Source of the DNA: Thermus brockianus
GTDB lineage: Bacteria > Deinococcota > Deinococci > Deinococcales > Thermaceae
Length of the DNA stretch: 64,000 nucleotides
Reading direction: 5' to 3'
NCBI RefSeq assembly: GCF_021462505.1
Contig: NZ_JAKEDV010000008.1
Span: 31,265 to 95,264 of the forward strand
The position numbers were made by a program, and so were the translations under genes. This document shows, in pieces, positions 11,269 through 19,720 of this stretch (positions are counted from its first letter, which is position 1; each line of letters begins with the position of its first letter). The notes under the pieces were generated by a model. The model was not told the origin of the DNA and made no database searches. It worked only from the letters and a program-made list of their open reading frames with translations.

Positions 11269-12098
11269 CACTCCGCCATGCGGGCCAGGCGGTAGGCCTG
11301 GGGGATGAGCCAAAGCCTTTCCCAGGGCTTCAGGTGGGCCCGCCTGGCCAGGTTCTCGTAACCCATGAGCCTGAGTTTATCCAAAATTCCCTGGTACTGC
11401 AGGGCGGCGAGGGCGATGGCCGCTTTGCCCACCCGGAGCCGGGGGATGCCCTTTAGGCCCTCCCGGTAGAGGGCGCGGGCCTGGGCCTCGAGGTAGGCCA
11501 TGAGGGCCCGGTAGCCTGGGGTGGCCCTACCGGCGTGGAGGTCCTCCACCCGCACCCCATACCGGGCGAGAAGGTCTTCGGGCAGGTAGACCCGGTTCCT
11601 TGCGAGGTCCTCCCCCACGTCCCGGAGGATGTTGGTGAGCTGCATGGCCTGCCCTAGGGCGATGGCCTCCTCTTCGGCCCTTTCCCCTCCCGCCACCGCC
11701 AGGATCATCCGCCCCACGGTGCCCCCCACCTGGTAGCAGTAGCGGAGGAGCTCCGCCTCCGTTTTCAGGCGCACGGGGCCCAGGTCGGTGAGAAAGCCCT
11801 CCTTCATATGGCGGAAAGCTTCAAAGGGTATGGGCCAGCGCTCCAGGGCCCAGGCGAGGCCCACCTCCCAGTCCCTCCGGGGCCTCCCCTCGTAGGCCCG
11901 CTCCACCCCATCCCACCAGGCGGAAAGGGCCTCCCACCCGCCCCCGGGGCCGTCCACCGCCTCGTCCCCCAGGCGGCAGGCGGCGTAGACGGCCCAGGCC
12001 CCCTTCCGCTCCACCGGGGGAAAGAGGAGGCTTCCCAAATAGAAGGTGGAGGAGTGGATGCGGACGAGGCTCGCTAGGCGTTTCCAATCGGGTTCCAT
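11268..12098 (-). CDS. crtB: Phytoene synthase
   Basis: Condenses two geranylgeranyl diphosphates to phytoene, the committed carotenoid step. The 276-residue protein has both Asp-rich trans-prenyltransferase motifs: RLGDEAVDG near residue 43-51 and QLTNILRDVGEDLARNRVYL in the middle, the second Mg-diphosphate site. It is the first gene of the minus-strand carotenoid operon, facing away from litR/ldrP. In T. thermophilus this promoter is activated by LdrP after light release of LitR (established work). Here the usual short intergenic region is expanded by an extra gene. Confidence 0.95.
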   Translation of the reverse strand: MEPDWKRLASLVRIHSSTFYLGSLLFPPVERKGAWAVYAACRLGDEAVDGPGGGWEALSAWWDGVERAYEGRPRRDWEVGLAWALERWPIPFEAFRHMKEGFLTDLGPVRLKTEAELLRYCYQVGGTVGRMILAVAGGERAEEEAIALGQAMQLTNILRDVGEDLARNRVYLPEDLLARYGVRVEDLHAGRATPGYRALMAYLEAQARALYREGLKGIPRLRVGKAAIALAALQYQGILDKLRLMGYENLARRAHLKPWERLWLIPQAYRLARMAE

Positions 12099-12109
12099 AC
12101 GAAACCTTA

Positions 12110-12145
12110 CCTTAGTTTACAAGAAGGACAGGACGTTTGTCCCTG
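12110..12145 (-). promoter_or_regulatory. crtB promoter region with GGACA-N7-TGTCC palindrome
   Basis: Reading toward crtB, a -10-like TAAACT (plus positions 12114-12119) lies about 16 bases before the ATG. Just upstream is the inverted repeat GGACA-N7-TGTCC (12126-12142), covering where a -35 box would be. LdrP is a CRP/FNR protein and such factors bind dyads near this position, so this is a candidate activator or repressor site. The LdrP consensus was not checked. Confidence 0.4.
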
Positions 12146-12330
12146 CCACACTTTAGGGAGTAAGGTTTGGGCGGAACTTGGGGAGAGGGCCAGTCTCCAT
12201 GCTTGCTCACCCTTGTATTGTTTCTTTGCTACGATGAAAGCCAAGCTCTTGTTTGGCGAGAAGAAAATAGGGCTAAAAGGCGCTAATGGAAATAGCGGGT
12301 TCCCTGTCTCCGATCTGCCTCGTGGGTTTT

Positions 12331-12362
12331 GAAAAACTTATCCCGGTGGATGACCACCGGGA
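12331..12362 (-). terminator. Rho-independent terminator after the 12392-13210 gene
   Basis: TCCCGGTGG, loop ATGA, CCACCGGGA (12341-12362) forms a perfect nine-base-pair stem. On the minus strand it is followed by ATAAGTTTTTC, a short U tract. It lies about 30 bases after the stop of the exported protein gene and would stop transcripts before they enter the crtB promoter region. The remaining sequence between 12143 and 12330 shows no convincing gene. Confidence 0.7.
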
Positions 12363-12391
12363 GCTCAACTGGTTGGGTATTTGGCAAAGAG

Positions 12392-13210
12392 CTAGAAGGG
12401 TTGAAGGCTAGTACATGCTTCGTTGGCGTCTGTGCCGCAGTAGCGAACAGGCACGTTCCGAAGTTCCAAAAATCCTCCACTTACCTTAAAGCGAACCATC
12501 TGGACTTGTTCCGGGCGATAGCTAAGCTTTGACAAGCCGCCTTCTACGAACATAACGCCTACGCGGGTTGTGGTGTGGGCCGGAACAGTAAGGTCTACCG
12601 TAGCGTTATAGTCATATAATGTTTGTCCCAGGACCACTCTTGTTCCCATGTACCTCGCTCCCACATCGCTAATTACGAAAGACTCTCTAGGGTCAACCCG
12701 TAGTGTGATATCCGTATCTGTTTCGTTGGCGCGAGCTAGGTGACAAACTAATCCGTCCGACCATCCCTGGTAAAATAAACAATACCCTTCCTTCGCAGCT
12801 AGCTGAAGCGATCCAGGGACCACCACTCCACGGAAGCGAGCGTCCCCCACCTGGATCATGGCGAACAGAGCGGAGGGAGTATTCACCCCCCGGAAGGTGA
12901 GCTTCAAAGTCGCCTTCCCTTTAGGGGCGAGCTTGAGCGAACTGGCAGAGGCCTGCCCCAGGTAGAGCCACCCGGAAGCGGTCAAAGCTTGGACAGAGTT
13001 GGCGTTAATGCTAAGAGTGATCGTCTTGTCCTGCGGGTTCTGCACCTCTACGGTGCAGGTCAGAACATCCCCACTCAAATTACATGCTTGCAGGGTGAGG
13101 TTTAGGCCCGCCACGACCGCTTTGTTTGAAGGGGGCTGTTGGGCTACACCCGTAGCTAAGAGTGCGGCAGAGAGCCAAACCAATAGCCTGGCGTTTAGCT
13201 TCATTGCCAT
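12392..13210 (-). CDS. Exported protein of unknown function, lower GC
   Basis: A 272-residue protein with a signal peptide (LNARLLVWLSAALLATGVAQ). The mature part is beta-rich, with two similar halves about 100 residues long: LTLQACNLSGDVLTCTVEVQNP and, later, KEGYCLFYQGWSDGLVCHLARANE, each a Cys-x(7-10)-Cys strand pair followed by a hydrophobic strand. Four to six Cys could form disulphides. I do not recognise the family. Base composition is visibly less GC-rich than the flanking carotenoid genes, and the gene separates crtB from litR, which are usually neighbours in Thermus. It has its own promoter facing litR and its own terminator, so it looks like an inserted unit. Confidence 0.7.
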   Translation of the reverse strand: MAMKLNARLLVWLSAALLATGVAQQPPSNKAVVAGLNLTLQACNLSGDVLTCTVEVQNPQDKTITLSINANSVQALTASGWLYLGQASASSLKLAPKGKATLKLTFRGVNTPSALFAMIQVGDARFRGVVVPGSLQLAAKEGYCLFYQGWSDGLVCHLARANETDTDITLRVDPRESFVISDVGARYMGTRVVLGQTLYDYNATVDLTVPAHTTTRVGVMFVEGGLSKLSYRPEQVQMVRFKVSGGFLELRNVPVRYCGTDANEACTSLQPF

Positions 13211-13214
13211 ACCT

Positions 13215-13256
13215 CCTAACTTAAGAGACTAAGCTTAACCCAGCTTTGTTGTCAAA
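13215..13256 (-). promoter_or_regulatory. Promoter of the exported-protein gene
   Basis: On the minus strand TTGACA (complement of TGTCAA at about 13250-13255), then a 17-base spacer and TTAGTC, shortly before the ATG at 13210. The -35 abuts the LitR direct repeats on the other side, so LitR binding could affect this promoter too. Confidence 0.45.
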
Positions 13257-13289
13257 CCTAGACGACAACTTGACAAAGCCTAGACACCC
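13257..13289 (+). promoter_or_regulatory. Three 11-bp direct repeats, LitR/CarH operator
   Basis: Three head-to-tail 11-mers: CCTAGACGACA (13257-13267), ACTTGACAAAG (13268-13278) and CCTAGACACCC (13279-13289). All share T-x-GAC at the same place. Thermus CarH/LitR tetramers are known to bind tandem 11-bp repeats over the -35 region. The second and third repeats cover the -35 (TTGACA) and spacer of the litR promoter, which fits autorepression in the dark. The assignment rests on spacing, position and the adjacent gene. Confidence 0.7.
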
Positions 13290-13298
13290 TGCTACCCT
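13270..13298 (+). promoter_or_regulatory. litR-ldrP promoter, leaderless transcript
   Basis: TTGACA at 13270-13275, a 17-base spacer and TACCCT at 13293-13298. The ATG of litR begins seven bases after the -10 box, leaving no room for a Shine-Dalgarno, so the message should start at or next to the start codon as is common in Thermus. The -35 lies within the LitR repeats. Confidence 0.65.
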
Positions 13299-13304
13299 AA
13301 GGGC

Positions 13305-14144
13305 ATGACCCGAAGCGGGGCGTACACCATCGCCGAGGTGGAGGCCCTCACCGGTCTTTCGGCCCACGTCCTCCGCCAATGGGAGCGCCGCTACGGCTTT
13401 CCCCGGCCCGAGCGCACCCCCGGGGGGCACCGCCTCTACCGGGAGGAGGAGGTGGAGGCCCTAAAGCGCGTCCGCCGCCTCCTGGAGGAAGGGGCTACCC
13501 CGCAGGCAGCCATCCGCCGGGTCCTTGCGGAGCAGACCAGGCCGGAGTCCCTGGCCGAGGAGATGAAAGGGCTCCTCCTCGCCGCCGAGCTTGCGGGGGC
13601 GGAGGCCCTGTTCCGGCGGGCGGTGCGCCTTTTGGGGCCAGAAGGCGCGGCGCGGGAGGTGGTCCTGCCGGTCCTACGGGAGATCGGGGACGCCTGGCAC
13701 CGGGGGGAGGTGTCCGTGGCCCAGGAACACCTGGCCTCCACCTTCCTCCGGGCCCGGCTCCAGGAGCTTCTGGACCTCACGGGCCACCCCAAGGGCGCCC
13801 CCATCCTGGTCACCACGCCCCCCGGGGAGCGGCACGAGATCGGGGCCATGCTGGCCGCCTATCACCTCCGCCGCCAGGGGCTTCCCGCCCTCTACCTGGG
13901 GCCCGACACCCCGCTACCCGACCTCAGGGCCCTGGCCCAGGGCCTGGGGGCCCGGGGGGTGGTGCTCTCCGCCCTTCTCGCCGAAAGCCTCAGGGCCCTA
14001 CCGGATGGGGCCTTGGGGGGCCTGGCCCCCCGGGTGGTCCTGGGGGGCGTCGGGGCCACGGCGGAGGAGGCCAGGCGGCTTGGCGCGCTTTATGTGGAAG
14101 ACCTGGGGAGACTCCCCCAGGTGTTTTGGGAGGAGGCAGCATGA
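13305..14144 (+). CDS. litR: B12-dependent light-sensing MerR-family repressor
   Basis: A 279-residue photoreceptor repressor (LitR, also called CarH) that binds adenosylcobalamin, represses in the dark as a tetramer, and lets go of DNA when light cleaves the Co-C bond. The MerR helix-turn-helix is at residues 7-35 ([23 protein letters not shown]). The four-helix bundle holds Trp131-His132 and Glu141-His142, and the B12 domain has GERHEIG with His177 as lower ligand. These residues fall at exactly the numbers known for T. thermophilus CarH. It overlaps ldrP by four bases (ATGA). The window therefore couples B12, light and pigment. Confidence 0.95.
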   Translation: MTRSGAYTIAEVEALTGLSAHVLRQWERRYGFPRPERTPGGHRLYREEEVEALKRVRRLLEEGATPQAAIRRVLAEQTRPESLAEEMKGLLLAAELAGAEALFRRAVRLLGPEGAAREVVLPVLREIGDAWHRGEVSVAQEHLASTFLRARLQELLDLTGHPKGAPILVTTPPGERHEIGAMLAAYHLRRQGLPALYLGPDTPLPDLRALAQGLGARGVVLSALLAESLRALPDGALGGLAPRVVLGGVGATAEEARRLGALYVEDLGRLPQVFWEEAA

Positions 14145-14728
14145 AGCGGATTGGACGCAAGCAGGTCATCTACCTGGCGGGGGACCCCGCCCACACCCTT
14201 TACCGGTTGGAGTCGGGCTTGGTGCGCATCGTGGAGCTCCTACCCGATGGGCGCACCCTGACCCTCAGGCACGTGCTCCCCGGGGACTACTTCGGGGAGG
14301 AGGCCTTGGAGGGGAAGCGGCACCGGTACGCTGCCGAGGCCATGACGGAGGCGGTGGTGCAGGGGTTTGACCCTAGGGCTATGGACCACGAGGCCCTCCA
14401 CCAGGTGGCCCGGAACCTGGCGCGGCAGATGCGGCGGGTCCTGGCCTACGAAACCCACCTGCAGACGGGGGAGCTACGGGCCAGGATTGCCCGCTACCTC
14501 CTCTTCCTCGCCGACACCCCCGCCTCCTTCCGGGACGAGGGGGGGCTTTACGTGACCGTCTCCCACGAGGAGATTGCCGACGCCACCGCCTCCACCCGGG
14601 AGTCGGTGTCCAAGCTCCTCTCTGACCTGCGCCGGGAGGGGCTCATCGCCACCGCTTACCGCAAGGTCTACCTGTTGGACCTGGAGGCCCTCGAGGCGGA
14701 GGCCCAAGGGGTCTTGGAAGCGGCCTAG
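14141..14728 (+). CDS. ldrP: CRP/FNR-family activator LdrP
   Basis: A 195-residue regulator with a shortened N-terminal beta-roll ([31 protein letters not shown]) and a C-terminal winged helix with [20 protein letters not shown]. No Fe-S cysteines and no full cAMP pocket are visible, consistent with a ligand-independent activator. In T. thermophilus LdrP is cotranscribed with LitR and activates crtB and other light-induced promoters; here the same ATGA-coupled arrangement is kept. The start is the ATG at 14141; a much longer open frame through litR is a shadow. Confidence 0.9.
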   Translation: MKRIGRKQVIYLAGDPAHTLYRLESGLVRIVELLPDGRTLTLRHVLPGDYFGEEALEGKRHRYAAEAMTEAVVQGFDPRAMDHEALHQVARNLARQMRRVLAYETHLQTGELRARIARYLLFLADTPASFRDEGGLYVTVSHEEIADATASTRESVSKLLSDLRREGLIATAYRKVYLLDLEALEAEAQGVLEAA

Positions 14729-14729
14729 A

Positions 14730-15614
14730 ATGCGGGTTTTTATTGTCGGCGGCACGGGTTTCGTGGGGCGGCACGTGGTGCGCCGCCTCCTGGAGGGGGG
14801 GCACACCCCCATCGTCCTCGCCCGGTCTTCCCGCCATCTCCCCCAAGGGACGGTCTTCGTGGCGGGGGATATCGCCCGGGAGGTGCCGGACCTCCAGGGG
14901 GCGGAGGCCGCCATCTACCTGGCGGGCATCATCCGGGAACGGGGCCAGTCCTTTCGGGCGGTGCACGTGGAGGGGGTGAAAAACCTCCTCACCGCCATGC
15001 GCGAGGCCGGCGTGGAGCGGCTTCTCCACATGTCCGCCCTGGGGGCCAGGCGGGGCACGGGGAGCCGCTATTACGAGACCAAGGCGGAGGCGGAGGAGCT
15101 CGTCCGCCAAAGCGGCCTCAAGTGGACCATCTTCCGCCCAAGCCTCATCTTCGGCCCGGGGGACGAGTTCTTCGGGAAGATCCTCCGGGGCCTCGTGTGC
15201 GCCCCCCTGCCCTTCGTGCCCCTCATCGGGGATGGGCGTTTCCCCTTCCGGCCCGTGTACGTGGGGGACGTGGCGGAGGCTTTTGCCCGGGCCCTCGAGG
15301 GGGAGGTCTTGGGCACCCTTGACCTGGTGGGGCCCAAGGAGTACACCTTCCGGGAGCTTTTGGAGCTCGTCATGGCCACGGTAGGCCGTAAAAAGCCCTT
15401 TCTGCCCATCCCCTTGCCCCTCGTGGACCTCCTGGTGCCCCTCCTTTCCCCCTTGCCCTTCGCCCCCATCACCCGCGACCAGTACCTCATGCTCAAAGGG
15501 GGGAACACCGCACCCCTGGCCCAACCGCTAAGGGACCTCCTGCCCACCCTGACGCCCCTGGAGGAGGTCCTGCCCAGCTACTTGGCCTGTTCCCAAAACC
15601 CCGCCAGGGCCTAG
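14730..15614 (+). CDS. Atypical SDR / NDUFA9-like NAD(P)-binding protein
   Basis: A 294-residue Rossmann protein: GGTGFVGRHVVRRLLEGG (residues 7-24) is the dinucleotide site, AIYLAGI and HMSALGA follow, and YYETKAEAEELV holds the YxxxK pair of extended/atypical short-chain dehydrogenases. Similar proteins include the complex I NDUFA9 subunit family and NmrA-like oxidoreductases. The ATG at 14730 is one base after the ldrP stop, so it is probably the third gene of the litR operon and may be light-controlled. The substrate is unknown. Confidence 0.85.
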   Translation: MRVFIVGGTGFVGRHVVRRLLEGGHTPIVLARSSRHLPQGTVFVAGDIAREVPDLQGAEAAIYLAGIIRERGQSFRAVHVEGVKNLLTAMREAGVERLLHMSALGARRGTGSRYYETKAEAEELVRQSGLKWTIFRPSLIFGPGDEFFGKILRGLVCAPLPFVPLIGDGRFPFRPVYVGDVAEAFARALEGEVLGTLDLVGPKEYTFRELLELVMATVGRKKPFLPIPLPLVDLLVPLLSPLPFAPITRDQYLMLKGGNTAPLAQPLRDLLPTLTPLEEVLPSYLACSQNPARA

Positions 15615-15629
15615 CGCCGCAGGGATCCG

Positions 15630-16355
15630 TTACGCCCGGTGGTAGCGGTGGAGCGCCACGGCGAGGAAGGCCCCGAGGACCGGGCCAAGGGCCGGTACCC
15701 AGGCGTAAGGGCTCGCCGCCCCCTCCACACCAAGGAGCCAGGCGAGGAGCCTGGGGGAGAGGTCCCGGGCGGGGTTCAGGGCGAAGCCCCCAGGCCCCCC
15801 GAGCCCATAGCCCACCGCCGCCACGGTGAGGGCGAGCCAGAGGGGGAGGAGGCGCCCGTCCCGTCCGGCAAAGAGGATCACCGCCATGAGGGCAAAGGTG
15901 CCGAGGACCTCGGCCACCATGGGCCCTGACCAGCCGTAGAGGGCCTCGGGGGCGGTGCGGAGGAAGCCCGGCCCCGTGCTAAACACGTTGGGAAGGCCCC
16001 GGGCTAAAAGGCCATCCCGGTAGGCCAGGTAGGCTCCCAAAGCCCCCAGGAAGCCTCCCAGAAACTGGGCCAGGAGGTAGGTGGGCACGAGGCGCCAGGG
16101 GAAGAGACCCCCCAGGGCCAATCCCAGGGTCACGGCGGGGTTCAGGTGGGCCCCGGAGAGCTCCCGGCTCGCCAAAACGCCCACCAGCACCGCAAGCCCC
16201 GAGCCCAGGGCCACGGCGTCGTACCCGTAGGCCCCTGGGGACAGGCGGGGCTCGAGGACGGCGTTGGCGGCGCTCCCCACCGTGAGGAGCACCAGGAGGA
16301 AGGTGCCCAGCAACTCGCCCAAGAAAGCCCTCTGCCTCAGGATTTGGCCTTTCAT
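15630..16355 (-). CDS. Aquaglyceroporin / glycerol facilitator
   Basis: A 241-residue MIP-family channel with six membrane segments and two half-helix NPA loops: SGAHLNPAVT and FALNPARDLSPR. Asp straight after the second NPA (NPARD) is the mark of glycerol-conducting members rather than strict water channels. It probably moves glycerol or other small polyols across the inner membrane. The ATG at 16355 is preferred over one at 16418, which adds an unconvincing tail. It converges on the litR operon with about 15 bases between stops. No glycerol kinase is next to it, but two Ugp-like importers are in the window. Confidence 0.88.
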   Translation of the reverse strand: MKGQILRQRAFLGELLGTFLLVLLTVGSAANAVLEPRLSPGAYGYDAVALGSGLAVLVGVLASRELSGAHLNPAVTLGLALGGLFPWRLVPTYLLAQFLGGFLGALGAYLAYRDGLLARGLPNVFSTGPGFLRTAPEALYGWSGPMVAEVLGTFALMAVILFAGRDGRLLPLWLALTVAAVGYGLGGPGGFALNPARDLSPRLLAWLLGVEGAASPYAWVPALGPVLGAFLAVALHRYHRA

Positions 16356-16378
16356 TGGACACCCCCAATCCTCCTTGC

Positions 16379-17308
16379 CTAGCCCGCCGGGTGGGGAAGG
16401 GTCGTGGGGGAAAAGCACAGGAGGGGCTCTATCCTTATCCTAACCCGCTCTCCGGGGCTCCCCTCCCAGCGGACCCAGGCCTCTCCCCCGGGCAGGCGCA
16501 CCCGGCAGAGGACGTCCCCTCGCAGATCCCGGCGTTCCAGCACCACACCCTCCCACTCCCCACCCGGGCGCACCCACTCGTGGCGGAAGGCGAGGACACC
16601 CCCTTCGGTGGCGAGGAGGTTGGCCCGTCCGAAGGCGAGGAAGGCCTCCAAGGAGTTGGGGTGGCGGTACACCTCCTGGGGGCTGCCCACCTGGAGGAGC
16701 CGGCCTCTGGCCAACACCCCTACACGGTCGGCCAGGAGCATGGCCTCGTCCGGATCGTGGGTGACGTGGATGGCGGTTATTCCCATCTCCTTGAGGAGGG
16801 TTCGGACCTCGAGGCGCAACCCCTCCCTAAGGACCGGGTCCAGGGCGCTGTAGGGCTCGTCCAGCAGGATGACCCGGGGCTTGCGGGCGAGGGCCCGGGC
16901 CAGGGCCACCCGTTGCCGTTGCCCTCCGGAGAGCTGGTGGGGCCGTTTATGGGCGTGCTCCAAGAGGCCCACCTGCTCCAGGAGGGTCCGGGCCTCCTTA
17001 GGGTCCGGCTTGGGCATCACCAGGAGGAGGTGCTCCAGGGCGGTGAGGTGGGGCCATAGCCCTTGGTCCTGGAACACGTAGGCCAGTTGGCGCCGCTCCG
17101 GGGGCAGGTGGGTCACATCCCTTCCCCCGATCCACACGCGGCCCCGGTCCAGCGGGATGAGGCCTGCCACCAGGTTCAGGAGGGTGGACTTGCCGCTCCC
17201 CGAGGCCCCTAGGAGTACGAACACCTCCCCCTCCTGCACCTCGAGGTCCACCCCTTCCACGCCCCCGCCCGTGGGGAAGCGCTTGCATACCCCCTCAAGC
17301 CTCACCAT
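16379..17308 (-). CDS. ABC transporter ATPase, Fbp/Pot type
   Basis: A 309-residue ATPase: Walker A GASGSGKST (about 32-40), Q-loop VFQDQG, signature LSGGQRQRVALARAL, Walker B RVILLDEPYSALDP, switch His in IHVTHDPDEAM. The C-terminal 80 residues form a TOBE-like regulatory domain. It overlaps the permease gene by seven bases and energises it. It is the last gene of the importer operon with the two tandem binding proteins. The start is the ATG at 17308; open frame upstream shadows the permease. Confidence 0.9.
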   Translation of the reverse strand: MVRLEGVCKRFPTGGGVEGVDLEVQEGEVFVLLGASGSGKSTLLNLVAGLIPLDRGRVWIGGRDVTHLPPERRQLAYVFQDQGLWPHLTALEHLLLVMPKPDPKEARTLLEQVGLLEHAHKRPHQLSGGQRQRVALARALARKPRVILLDEPYSALDPVLREGLRLEVRTLLKEMGITAIHVTHDPDEAMLLADRVGVLARGRLLQVGSPQEVYRHPNSLEAFLAFGRANLLATEGGVLAFRHEWVRPGGEWEGVVLERRDLRGDVLCRVRLPGGEAWVRWEGSPGERVRIRIEPLLCFSPTTLPHPAG

Positions 17309-18759
17309 TTCGGCCTCCCCAAGAGGCCCAGGGCGGATAGGGCAAGGAGGATGAGCCCTAGGCTCGCTGCTTCCCGGTAAAGCCCCCCATTGAGGGCGGA
17401 GAGGACGGCCACCCCTACGGTCTCTGTCCCAGGGGCGTAGAGAAGGGAGGAGAGGGTAATCTCGGAGAAGGCCAAGGGAAAGATGAGGAAAGCCCCGGCG
17501 AAAGCGGAGGGGAGGAGAAGGGGGTACCCCACCCGAAGCCAGGCCTTTGCTGGGGAGAGCCCGTGTATCCGGCCGGCGAGGACCATCCCCTCCACCTTTA
17601 CCCCTCCCTCCACGGCCCGGAGGGCCAGACTGGCGAAGTTCCAAAGGTAGGCCAGGAGGAGAAGGCCAGGGGTACCATAGAGGGGCGTAGGGGCTAGGAC
17701 GAGGATGAGCCCGATACCGAGGAGGGTACCCGGCATCAGATAGGCGAGGTCCAACGCTCCCCGCAGGGGCCGAGTGGCCTTGGGAAACGGGCGAAGGAGG
17801 AGGGCGAGGCCTAGGAGTACCCCTGTGGCCACCAGGGCCAAAAGGACGGAGTTGAGGAGCCCCTGGCGGACAAGAGGGAGCTCCCAAGCGCGGGCGAAGG
17901 CGGGGTCCCAGCCCCCGGTGTAGGGGTTGAGGAGGGCTTCCCGGAGTAGGCCAAGGAGGCCAAGGCCGAGGGCCAAGAGACTGTAGGAGGCGAAGAGTAG
18001 GCGGAAGCTCCCCCGTTTCTGCGCGGGTAGGGCTTGGCGAGCCTCTAGGATAGGTGGGCGGGAAAGGAAGACCGCGGGAAGGGCTAAAAGCCCCAGCCAG
18101 AGCCCGAGGGCGGCGGCTTCGCCAATGGGGTCCTGGGCTAAAGGGCTTGTCAGGCGGGCGTAGGCCAGGGTGGGGAGGGTGTAGACCCGCTCGGGCAAGC
18201 CTAGGACTGCCGGCACGCCGAAGTTTCCGAGAAGGGCCAGGTAGAGCGCACCCCCCGTCACGAGGAGGGAGGGCAGGAGGGCGGGTAGGAAGGCGTAAAG
18301 GCGCCTCCAGCCCGTCACCCCGTGGACCCCGGCCGCTTGCAGCAGGGGTAGGGCTGCTTGGACCTGGGGCTTGAGGAGGAGGTAGGCCAAGGGCGTGTAG
18401 TGCAGGGTCCAGGCGAGCAGGATGCCCGGCACCCCATACGCCTTTAGTCCCAGCCCTTGGAGGGTAAAGAGGAGGCCCATCCCGGTGACGAACGGAGGGA
18501 CCAGGTAGGAGAGGAGAAACACACCCTCCCAGAAGCGGCTCACGCCACCCATTAGGGCCAGGTAGGCCAGGGCGAGGCCCAAACCAAGCGCCAGGAGGGT
18601 TCCAGAGGCGGCGAGCCCCAAGCTAAGGATTAGCACGTCTAAGTCCTTTGGGGGAAGGAGATGGGGCAGGCCTCTAGGGAGAAGGGCGATTAAGGGCGAG
18701 GCAACGAGGAGGGTGAGGGCGAAGGGGATGGGCGGATAGAGGTGCCGGAGTAGGGTCAT
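17302..18759 (-). CDS. ABC permease with two MetI domains, FbpB type
   Basis: A 485-residue permease with about twelve membrane segments formed by two fused MetI-type halves. Each half has an EAA-like cytoplasmic loop: AAGVHGVTGWRRLYAFLPALLP and AGRIHGLSPAKAWLRVGYPLLLPS. This fused architecture is typical of ferric iron (FbpB), thiamine (ThiP) and 2-aminoethylphosphonate importers. It overlaps the binding protein by four bases and the ATPase by seven. Substrate cannot be read from the permease. Confidence 0.88.
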   Translation of the reverse strand: MTLLRHLYPPIPFALTLLVASPLIALLPRGLPHLLPPKDLDVLILSLGLAASGTLLALGLGLALAYLALMGGVSRFWEGVFLLSYLVPPFVTGMGLLFTLQGLGLKAYGVPGILLAWTLHYTPLAYLLLKPQVQAALPLLQAAGVHGVTGWRRLYAFLPALLPSLLVTGGALYLALLGNFGVPAVLGLPERVYTLPTLAYARLTSPLAQDPIGEAAALGLWLGLLALPAVFLSRPPILEARQALPAQKRGSFRLLFASYSLLALGLGLLGLLREALLNPYTGGWDPAFARAWELPLVRQGLLNSVLLALVATGVLLGLALLLRPFPKATRPLRGALDLAYLMPGTLLGIGLILVLAPTPLYGTPGLLLLAYLWNFASLALRAVEGGVKVEGMVLAGRIHGLSPAKAWLRVGYPLLLPSAFAGAFLIFPLAFSEITLSSLLYAPGTETVGVAVLSALNGGLYREAASLGLILLALSALGLLGRPKW

Positions 18760-19718
18760 CTCCGCAGGCCAAAAAGGGCATTGAAGCGCTCTAGGACCTC
18801 CCGGCTAGCCTCCGACCCGCGCACGCTGGCCAGGCGTTGGGGGCTTCCTTTGGGCGGAGGAGAACCGGGAATAACGGGGTAGTAACCCCTTTCGGAGAAG
18901 ATTTGCTGGCCCCGTTCGGAGAGAAGGAAGCGAAGAAATTTTTCTGCCAGGTCTGGTTTGCGGCTCCACGTGGGTATGCCGACGGGGGTAGGGGCGTAGA
19001 CCGCTCCATCTTTGGGATATACGAGGGTCAGGGGGGCCCCTTCCGCCAGGAGCTGTCGGACCCCGTAATCGTTGGTGATGGCAAGCCCGTATTCGCCTCG
19101 GGCTAGCTTCTGTTGAAGTACCGGATTTGAGGCTTCTATGGCTAAGCCGTTCTCCTTAAGCTTTTGCCAAAAGGAGAATCCATAGCGCTCCGTTAGATAC
19201 CCTAGCTCTACGAGGGCAGGTCCGGAGAAATTGGGATCGGCCATGACCACAAGGTTCTTGTAGCCCGGCCTTGCTAAGTCTGCCCAGGCGGTAGGGGGTG
19301 TGGGGACCCTTTTGGGGTTCACAGCGATGATGTTGTGGAGGAGCCGTACCTCATAATAGTAGCCTCCCTCGTAGACGTATTGGGGGGGTAAAGAGGGAAA
19401 GGTCGGGGTGACGCGCCGCAGAAGGCCCTTTTGCCGGAGTTCATGGAAAAGCTCGGTGCCAACGCTCCAGATGAGGTCCGGTTGGGGATTGCCCGCTTCC
19501 AGTTCGGCACGGATTTTGGCCGCCACTTCCCCTGCTCCCGAGCGAAATACCCGCACCTCCACTTGGGGATAGATTTGATTAAAACCTTTGACGATGGCCT
19601 GAACGTCGGGCAGTTGGGCTCCGGAGACATAGAGGGTTAGGGTTCCGGCATCCTGGCCCCAGGCTAGCGGTGAGGCGAGGAAGGCCAAAGACAAGCGAAA
19701 ATAGCCTATTATCCTCAC
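18756..19718 (-). CDS. Iron/phosphonate-type ABC binding protein, copy 1
   Basis: A 320-residue exported protein with a signal sequence (LSLAFLASPLAWGQ). The FbpA-like fold is marked by TLTLYVSGAQLPDVQAIVKGF, VRVFRSGAGEVAAKIRAELE, PDLIWSV, and the C-terminal ERGYYPVIPGSP, where the Tyr pair corresponds to iron or anion ligands in the family. It is clearly a paralogue of the protein encoded just upstream (shared blocks SNPVLQQKLARGEY, RFLLSERGQQIFSERGYYPV). The start is GTG with GGAGGT ahead. It overlaps the permease by four bases, so it is the binding protein most directly tied to it. Confidence 0.87.
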   Translation of the reverse strand: MRIIGYFRLSLAFLASPLAWGQDAGTLTLYVSGAQLPDVQAIVKGFNQIYPQVEVRVFRSGAGEVAAKIRAELEAGNPQPDLIWSVGTELFHELRQKGLLRRVTPTFPSLPPQYVYEGGYYYEVRLLHNIIAVNPKRVPTPPTAWADLARPGYKNLVVMADPNFSGPALVELGYLTERYGFSFWQKLKENGLAIEASNPVLQQKLARGEYGLAITNDYGVRQLLAEGAPLTLVYPKDGAVYAPTPVGIPTWSRKPDLAEKFLRFLLSERGQQIFSERGYYPVIPGSPPPKGSPQRLASVRGSEASREVLERFNALFGLRR

Positions 19719-19720
19719 TT

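Noticed and set aside
12283-12480. 65-codon minus-strand frame
   Set aside because: It runs across the terminator hairpin and the 3' end of the exported-protein gene in another frame and has no recognisable motif or ribosome site.
13379-14140. Plus-strand frame joined to the front of ldrP
   Set aside because: It is an alternative frame of litR; LdrP starts at the ATG overlapping the litR stop.
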